Both the position numbers and the translations under genes were made by a program. The notes under the pieces are model-generated. The model searched no databases, was not told where the DNA came from, and worked only from the letters and a program-made list of their open reading frames with translations. This document shows positions 6,967 to 10,242 of a DNA stretch of 10,242 nucleotides, piece after piece. How positions within the stretch are numbered: the stretch's first letter is position 1; each line of letters starts with the position of its first letter. Source of the DNA: Pseudomonadota bacterium (GTDB lineage Bacteria; Pseudomonadota; Alphaproteobacteria; Rhizobiales; Rhizobiaceae); assembly GCA_023428515.1 (NCBI GenBank), contig JAEYXI010000323.1, forward strand, positions 1-10,242, written 5' to 3'.

Positions 6967-7008
6967 TAACCAATATCTTGATTGGTTAAAACCAGATGGC
7001 ATATTGGT
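6967..7008. promoter_or_regulatory. Tandem operator-like dyads, probable GntR/FCD binding sites
   Basis: Two sites of form ACCA-N10-TGGT lie exactly 22 bases apart. Site 1 (6969-6986) is ACCAAT-N6-ATTGGT and its dyad extends to TAACCAAT/ATTGGTTA (6967-6988). Site 2 (6991-7008) is ACCAGATGGCATATTGGT, with only the outer half-sites symmetric. Between them TGGTTAAAACCA (6983-6994) is itself a near-perfect palindrome of the TGGT-spacer-ACCA kind bound by FadR-type regulators, so the central element may be the real core. The 22-base repeat puts the sites on one face of the helix. They overlap the proposed operon promoter. Repression by the divergent GntR protein, relieved by the imported compound or a product, is inferred. 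Confidence 0.6.
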
Positions 7009-7011
7009 CAA
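6983..7011 (-). promoter_or_regulatory. Candidate promoter of the seven-gene operon
   Basis: On the minus strand TTGACC (7011-7006) is followed after 17 bases by TAACCA (6988-6983). The -35 is good and the -10 is poor, matching only its first two bases, as is common in alphaproteobacteria. Transcription would begin near 6976, giving a leader of about 30 bases before the binding-protein ATG. The hexamers lie inside the dyad operators, so a bound regulator would block polymerase. Confidence 0.35.
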
Positions 7012-7044
7012 GCGATTTATGCCCATTTCGTGCTGGGGTGATGA

Positions 7045-7073
7045 TTGACCGAGCCCATAGTTCGTTTTAGTAC
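7045..7073 (+). promoter_or_regulatory. Candidate promoter of the gntR gene
   Basis: TTGACC (7045-7050), a 17-base spacer and TAGTAC (7068-7073). Transcription would start near 7080, just ahead of the AGGGA at 7085-7089. It lies about 40 bases from the nearest operator dyad, so the regulator gene may be controlled less tightly than the divergent operon. Based on pattern only. Confidence 0.35.
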
Positions 7074-7096
7074 CCGCATCAGGCAGGGATTCTCGA

Positions 7097-7801
7097 TTGA
7101 TTGAACCAATGGACAAGATTGGCAACGGCGGACATGCGGCGCTCGTGCAACTGCAGGCCTATCTCGCGCAGATAGACTTGCCGAGCGACGGCCGGCTGCC
7201 GCCGGAGCGGGAACTCTGCGACACGCTCGGCGTATCGCGCGGCGACCTGCGCAAGGCGCTGGACGTGCTTGAACGGGACGGCCACATCTGGCGGCATGTC
7301 GGCAAGGGCACCTTCGTCGGCAGCGGTCCGATCGAGGAGGCGATCGGCATTTCGGAAATCGCCGGCAGTTCCAGCCCGGCCGACGTGATGCGCGCCCGGC
7401 TGATCATCGAGCCGGAGATCGCGCGCGAGGCAGCTCTCCACGCCACGGCCGCCGACATCGCCGCGATGCGCCAGTCGCTGGTGCAGACCCGCGAGGCGGC
7501 GACCTGGCGGCAATACGAGAACGTCGACAATTTGCTGCACCGGCAGATCGCGCAGGCCAGCCGCAACAACGTCCTGCTCGGCCTGTTCGACGTGCTGAAC
7601 GCCGTGCGCCGTACGGTGGTCTGGGGCCGCCTGCGCTCGGACGGTGCCCGGCCTCCGGCCGATCACCATAGCTTTGCCGATCATGAACAGATCGTGTCGG
7701 CGATCGCCGAGCGCGATCTCGGCGGCGCGGCGTCGGCGATGCGGCTTCATCTGCAGCAGGTCGGCAAACGGCTGATCCCGCTCAACGAAGCGGCCGAATA
7801 G
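7097..7801 (+). CDS. GntR-family regulator, FadR/FCD subfamily
   Basis: A 234-residue DNA-binding regulator. The winged helix occupies about residues 32-76 (RLPPERELCDTLGVSRGDLRKAL, of which PPERELCDTLGVSRG is the core, then the wing GKGTFVGS). The helical FCD ligand domain spans about 98-223 and keeps the usual Asp/His metal or acid-binding set: D144 and H148 in DNLLHRQIAQAS, H196 in DHEQIV, H218 in MRLHL. FCD regulators usually sense carboxylic acids, which suits the neighbouring acid-handling operon. The divergent position makes it the likely controller of that operon. The start is open: TTG at 7097 has AGGGA at a seven-base spacing, while the ATG at 7109 (four codons later) is about 19 bases from it. 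The TTG start is given here; the domain is unaffected. Confidence 0.9.
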   Translation: MIEPMDKIGNGGHAALVQLQAYLAQIDLPSDGRLPPERELCDTLGVSRGDLRKALDVLERDGHIWRHVGKGTFVGSGPIEEAIGISEIAGSSSPADVMRARLIIEPEIAREAALHATAADIAAMRQSLVQTREAATWRQYENVDNLLHRQIAQASRNNVLLGLFDVLNAVRRTVVWGRLRSDGARPPADHHSFADHEQIVSAIAERDLGGAASAMRLHLQQVGKRLIPLNEAAE

Positions 7802-7824
7802 CTGTCGGCGCAGGAAATTTCGGC

Positions 7825-7860
7825 CAGCGGCGAAAATCGCAAGCCAAACCTCTGCCGCTG
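7825..7860. repeat. Inverted repeat downstream of gntR
   Basis: CAGCGGC (7825-7831) pairs perfectly with GCCGCTG (7854-7860) around a 22-base loop. It lies 24 bases beyond the gntR stop and 60 bases before the transporter gene. It might end gntR transcription, but there is no T-run after it, so this is a weak call. Confidence 0.25.
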
Positions 7861-7919
7861 CGCTATGTAGCCTCCCGCCGGCGGCTCCAGCATGACCGGC
7901 TGAATGACACGCCGCCCGC

Positions 7920-9158
7920 ATGACTCCCGACACCTCGACATCCGACCGACGCTACGCCGCTTTCCGCCATGGCGCTTTCCTGCGCTTCTGGGCGGCGCGG
8001 TTCCTGGCCACCTTCTCCACCCAGATCGTCTCGGTAGCTGTCGGCTGGCAGGTCTACGACCTGACGCGCGACCCGTTCGATCTCGGCCTGGTCGGTATCA
8101 TCCAGTTCCTTCCGTCGCTGCTCCTTGTGCTGATTACCGGAGCTGCGTCCGACAGGTTCGGGCGGCGGCTGATCATGGGGATTGCGACCGGCATCGAGAC
8201 GCTGTGCGCGCTGGCCTTGCTTTTCTTTACGTTGCGAGGACTGGCCGGCGTCGGGCCGATCTTTGCCGTGCTTGCCGCTTTCGGTGTCGCTCGCGCCTTC
8301 TTCGGACCTGCGGCGGCGTCGCTTGTCGCCAATCTGGTCCCCAAGGAGGATTTCCCCAATGCCGTGGCATGGAATTCTTCCGCCTGGCAGACGGCGACCA
8401 TCGTCGGCCCGGTGGCTGGCGGCCTGCTCTACGGCATCTCGGCGGAAACTGCCTATGGCATCGCGGCCGTATTCATGGCCTCTGCCACGCTCCTGATATT
8501 CACCATCCCCAGGCCGGCGCAGCGCGAGCCCAGCGAGAAGCCGAGCATGGAGACGCTGTTCGCCGGCTTCCGCTACATCTGGCGCGAGAAGGTGGTGCTC
8601 GGCGCAATCTCGCTCGACCTCTTCGCCGTGCTGCTCTCCGGCGCCGTCGCGCTGCTTCCGGTCTATGCCCGCGACATTCTGGAACTTGGCCCCTGGGGTC
8701 TCGGCCTGTTGCGTGCGGCGCCCGGCATCGGCGCGCTTCTCGTTGCCGTCTGGCTGACCGGCCATCCGATCCGCGACCATGCCGGCATCATCATGTTCGC
8801 CTTCGTCGCGCTGTTCGGCGTCTTCACGGTCGTGTTCGGCGTGTCGACCATACCGTGGCTCTCCATAGCAGCGCTCGCCATGCTCGGCGCGACCGACATG
8901 GTCAGCGTGTATGTGCGCGAGACGCTGATCCAGCTCTGGACGCCGGACGAGGTGCGCGGCCGCGTCAACGCGGTCAACATGGTCTTCGTCGGCGCGTCCA
9001 ACGAACTCGGCGAGTTCCGCGCCGGCACGATGGCTGCTTTGATCGGCACGGTGCCGGCCGTCGTCTTCGGCGGCGTCGGCGCGGTCGCGGTGGCGGGAAT
9101 ATGGGCGGTGATCTTCCCGCAGCTTCGGCGAATTCGCCACCTGCAGGGGCGCGAATAG
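7920..9158 (+). CDS. Major facilitator superfamily transporter, EntS/MFS_3-like
   Basis: A 412-residue inner-membrane protein with about 11-12 hydrophobic segments. The loop between segments 2 and 3 carries the family motif GAASDRFGRR (74-83). The C-terminal part (VRGRVNAVNMVFVGASNELGEFRAG, seen as RGRVNAVN and ASNELGEFRAG, then a glycine-rich last segment) is characteristic of the MFS_3 group, which includes the enterobactin exporter EntS and many uncharacterised efflux proteins driven by proton exchange. The substrate is unknown; no siderophore genes are nearby. The ATG at 7920 has no clear Shine-Dalgarno sequence. It lies 118 bases after gntR on the same strand, so it could be read through from the gntR promoter, though a link with the catabolic operon is not shown. 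Its stop is only two bases from the stop of the convergent amidotransferase gene. Confidence 0.92.
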   Translation: MTPDTSTSDRRYAAFRHGAFLRFWAARFLATFSTQIVSVAVGWQVYDLTRDPFDLGLVGIIQFLPSLLLVLITGAASDRFGRRLIMGIATGIETLCALALLFFTLRGLAGVGPIFAVLAAFGVARAFFGPAAASLVANLVPKEDFPNAVAWNSSAWQTATIVGPVAGGLLYGISAETAYGIAAVFMASATLLIFTIPRPAQREPSEKPSMETLFAGFRYIWREKVVLGAISLDLFAVLLSGAVALLPVYARDILELGPWGLGLLRAAPGIGALLVAVWLTGHPIRDHAGIIMFAFVALFGVFTVVFGVSTIPWLSIAALAMLGATDMVSVYVRETLIQLWTPDEVRGRVNAVNMVFVGASNELGEFRAGTMAALIGTVPAVVFGGVGAVAVAGIWAVIFPQLRRIRHLQGRE

Positions 9159-9160
9159 CT

Positions 9161-9886
9161 CTACTTCGCCTTGCTCTTCGCTGGCCTGTCGAAGATCGCT
9201 GCCAGGAACTCGTGCAGCCAGCGTTTCAGGTGCATGTCCCAGATGAGCCGGCCACCGAGATGGTCGCGGCCGGGCTGCGCGCCTGGCAATTCGAAGCGGT
9301 GCGCGCCATGCACCACCCAGCGATGCATCATCAACTGCGTCAGTTCGGCATGGAACTGTATGCCCCAGGCGTTTGCGCCGTAGCGGAACGCCTGGTTCGG
9401 ATAGGTCTCGGACGTGGCGAGCAGCGTCGCGTCCTTCGGCAGCGAAAAGCCTTCGCGGTGGAACTGGTAGACCATTTCCGGCCACTGCATGAGAGCCTCG
9501 CCCTCCTCCGTCGGCTTGATCGGATACCAGCCGATCTCGACCAGCCCGTCGCCATGGCCCTCGACCTTGCCGCCGAGATGGTTGACGAGCATCTGGGCGC
9601 CAAGGCAGATGCCGAGGAAGGGTCGGTTCTCCCCGAGCGGCACCTTCAGCCACTCGGTCTCCCGACGTACGAACTCGTTCTGGTCGTTGGCGCTCATCGG
9701 CCCGCCGAACACGACGGCGCCGGCATGACGGTCGAGCGTTTCAGGCAACTCGTCGCCGAGCGGCGGGCGGCGTATATCGAGGTCGAAACCTGCCTGGATC
9801 AACTGGTGGCCGACACGCCCAGCACTCGACCGCTCCTGGTGCAGTACGACCAGGATCTTGTCCCTTGGCCGTTCCCGTCGCGGCAT
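9161..9886 (-). CDS. Class I glutamine amidotransferase-like protein
   Basis: A 241-residue cytoplasmic protein with a complete class I (triad) GATase fold. The nucleophile elbow is GICLGAQ with C94, the oxyanion region is FGGPMSAND (60-68), and the histidine and glutamate of the triad are H179 and E181 in IQFHAEL. It is free-standing, not fused to a synthetase, and resembles the group annotated 'GMP synthase-like glutamine amidotransferase', whose members hydrolyse glutamine or gamma-glutamyl compounds and are mostly uncharacterised. The start shares one base with the upstream TerB-family stop (TGATG) and has little Shine-Dalgarno, so the two genes are probably translationally coupled. GMP synthase itself is excluded because the ATP pyrophosphatase part is missing. 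Confidence 0.9.
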   Translation of the reverse strand: MPRRERPRDKILVVLHQERSSAGRVGHQLIQAGFDLDIRRPPLGDELPETLDRHAGAVVFGGPMSANDQNEFVRRETEWLKVPLGENRPFLGICLGAQMLVNHLGGKVEGHGDGLVEIGWYPIKPTEEGEALMQWPEMVYQFHREGFSLPKDATLLATSETYPNQAFRYGANAWGIQFHAELTQLMMHRWVVHGAHRFELPGAQPGRDHLGGRLIWDMHLKRWLHEFLAAIFDRPAKSKAK

Positions 9887-10242
9887 CAGTCGTCCGCGGA
9901 AGTGCCGGTCGATCCCGGCGCCTCGGCCTGTGCCTGCTGCCGCTGCAATATGCGGTCACGCCGATCGACGCCGATCAGCTCGGCAATACGCCACACCGTG
10001 TGATCCTCGAGTTCATGCAGTTCGCCATCGGCGAAGACGACCTCCCACATCAGGCCGACGAATTCGATCCGGGCCTGCTCGTCGAGGTGACGCTTCAGCA
10101 CGCTGGTGAAGGTGTAGAGATCGACCGCCGCATTGTCCGCCTCGCCGCCCGCCGCCACCAGCCTGTCCAGCGCCTCGCCGCTCAGGCCGTAGGCCTCGGC
10201 GAGTATCTCCTTCATACGCTCCCATTCGGCATCCTGCCGGAC
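9886..10242 (-). CDS. TerB-family (tellurite resistance-like) protein, 5' end outside the window
   Basis: The C-terminal 118 codons of a small helical protein. An internal ATG at 10215 would give 109 residues, but the frame stays open for nine more codons (VRQDAEWER) to the window edge, and these continue the helix that precedes the AYGL segment in relatives of about 150 residues, so the gene is cut by the edge. The part DEQARIEFVGLMWEVVFADGEL followed by a helix with DHTVWRIAELIGV (seen as MWEVVFADGEL and VWRIAELIGV) matches the TerB/TerB-like repeat with its acidic metal-binding-style loop. The family was named from tellurite resistance, but most stand-alone alphaproteobacterial members have no proven role. 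No other ter genes are visible. It precedes and overlaps the amidotransferase gene by one base. Confidence 0.82.
   Translation of the reverse strand, partial: VRQDAEWERMKEILAEAYGLSGEALDRLVAAGGEADNAAVDLYTFTSVLKRHLDEQARIEFVGLMWEVVFADGELHELEDHTVWRIAELIGVDRRDRILQRQQAQAEAPGSTGTSADD

Noticed and set aside
7863..9653. A 596-codon minus-strand frame antisense to the MFS gene
   Set aside because: Charged, low-complexity composition with no domain; a shadow of the MFS codon bias.
7904..10003. A 699-codon plus-strand frame across the MFS gene and antisense to the amidotransferase gene
   Set aside because: It is the out-of-frame reading of the MFS gene continued as antisense; the MFS frame has clear membrane segments and motifs while this one does not.
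9886..10242. A tellurite resistance operon
   Set aside because: Only a TerB-like fragment is seen; no TerC, TerD or TerZ-type genes, and lone TerB proteins are widespread without that role.

Overview
The window is high-GC DNA that looks like the chromosome of an alphaproteobacterium, probably of the Rhizobiales/Hyphomicrobiales (Mesorhizobium/Phyllobacteriaceae-like). This rests on protein style, dense short-spaced operons and strong GC bias at third codon positions; the genus is a guess. No IS element, phage gene, CRISPR array, tRNA or rRNA was recognised.

Layout: (1) 1-335 is apparently non-coding, with several short inverted repeats. (2) 336-6943, all on the minus strand, is a tightly packed seven-gene operon. 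In transcription order it encodes a NitT/TauT-type periplasmic binding protein, a permease, an ATPase, a second and different permease, a fumarylacetoacetate hydrolase (FAH)-family protein close to fumarylpyruvate hydrolases, an AAE3/Pcs60-type (oxalate-CoA ligase-like) acyl-CoA synthetase, and a PanE/ApbA-family reductase. Four of the six junctions are ATGA or TGATG overlaps, a longer overlap, or a 3-nt gap, so translation is probably coupled. (3) 6944-7096 is a divergent control region with two in-phase ACCA-N10-TGGT operator-like dyads. (4) 7097-7801 (+) is a GntR regulator of the FadR/FCD subfamily, the obvious candidate to bind those dyads. (5) 7920-9158 (+) is an EntS/MFS_3-type efflux permease. 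(6) 9161-10242 (-) holds a class I glutamine amidotransferase preceded by a TerB-family gene that runs off the right edge.

How the genes may work together: the ABC importer would bring in a small organic anion. The FAH-family enzyme would cut or tautomerise a 2-oxo acid. The ligase would activate a released short acid, with oxalate the best guess from family resemblance. The PanE-like NAD(P)H enzyme would then reduce a 2-oxo compound. A ligase of the oxalyl-CoA clade sharing one base with a PanE paralogue suggests an oxalate to oxalyl-CoA to glyoxylate route, like the oxalyl-CoA synthetase and reductase described in Methylobacterium extorquens. Combined with a dedicated importer and an FAH-family hydrolase, this is the most interesting hypothesis in the window. 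It is inference and no substrate can be proven from sequence. The MFS, amidotransferase and TerB genes look like an unrelated neighbourhood.
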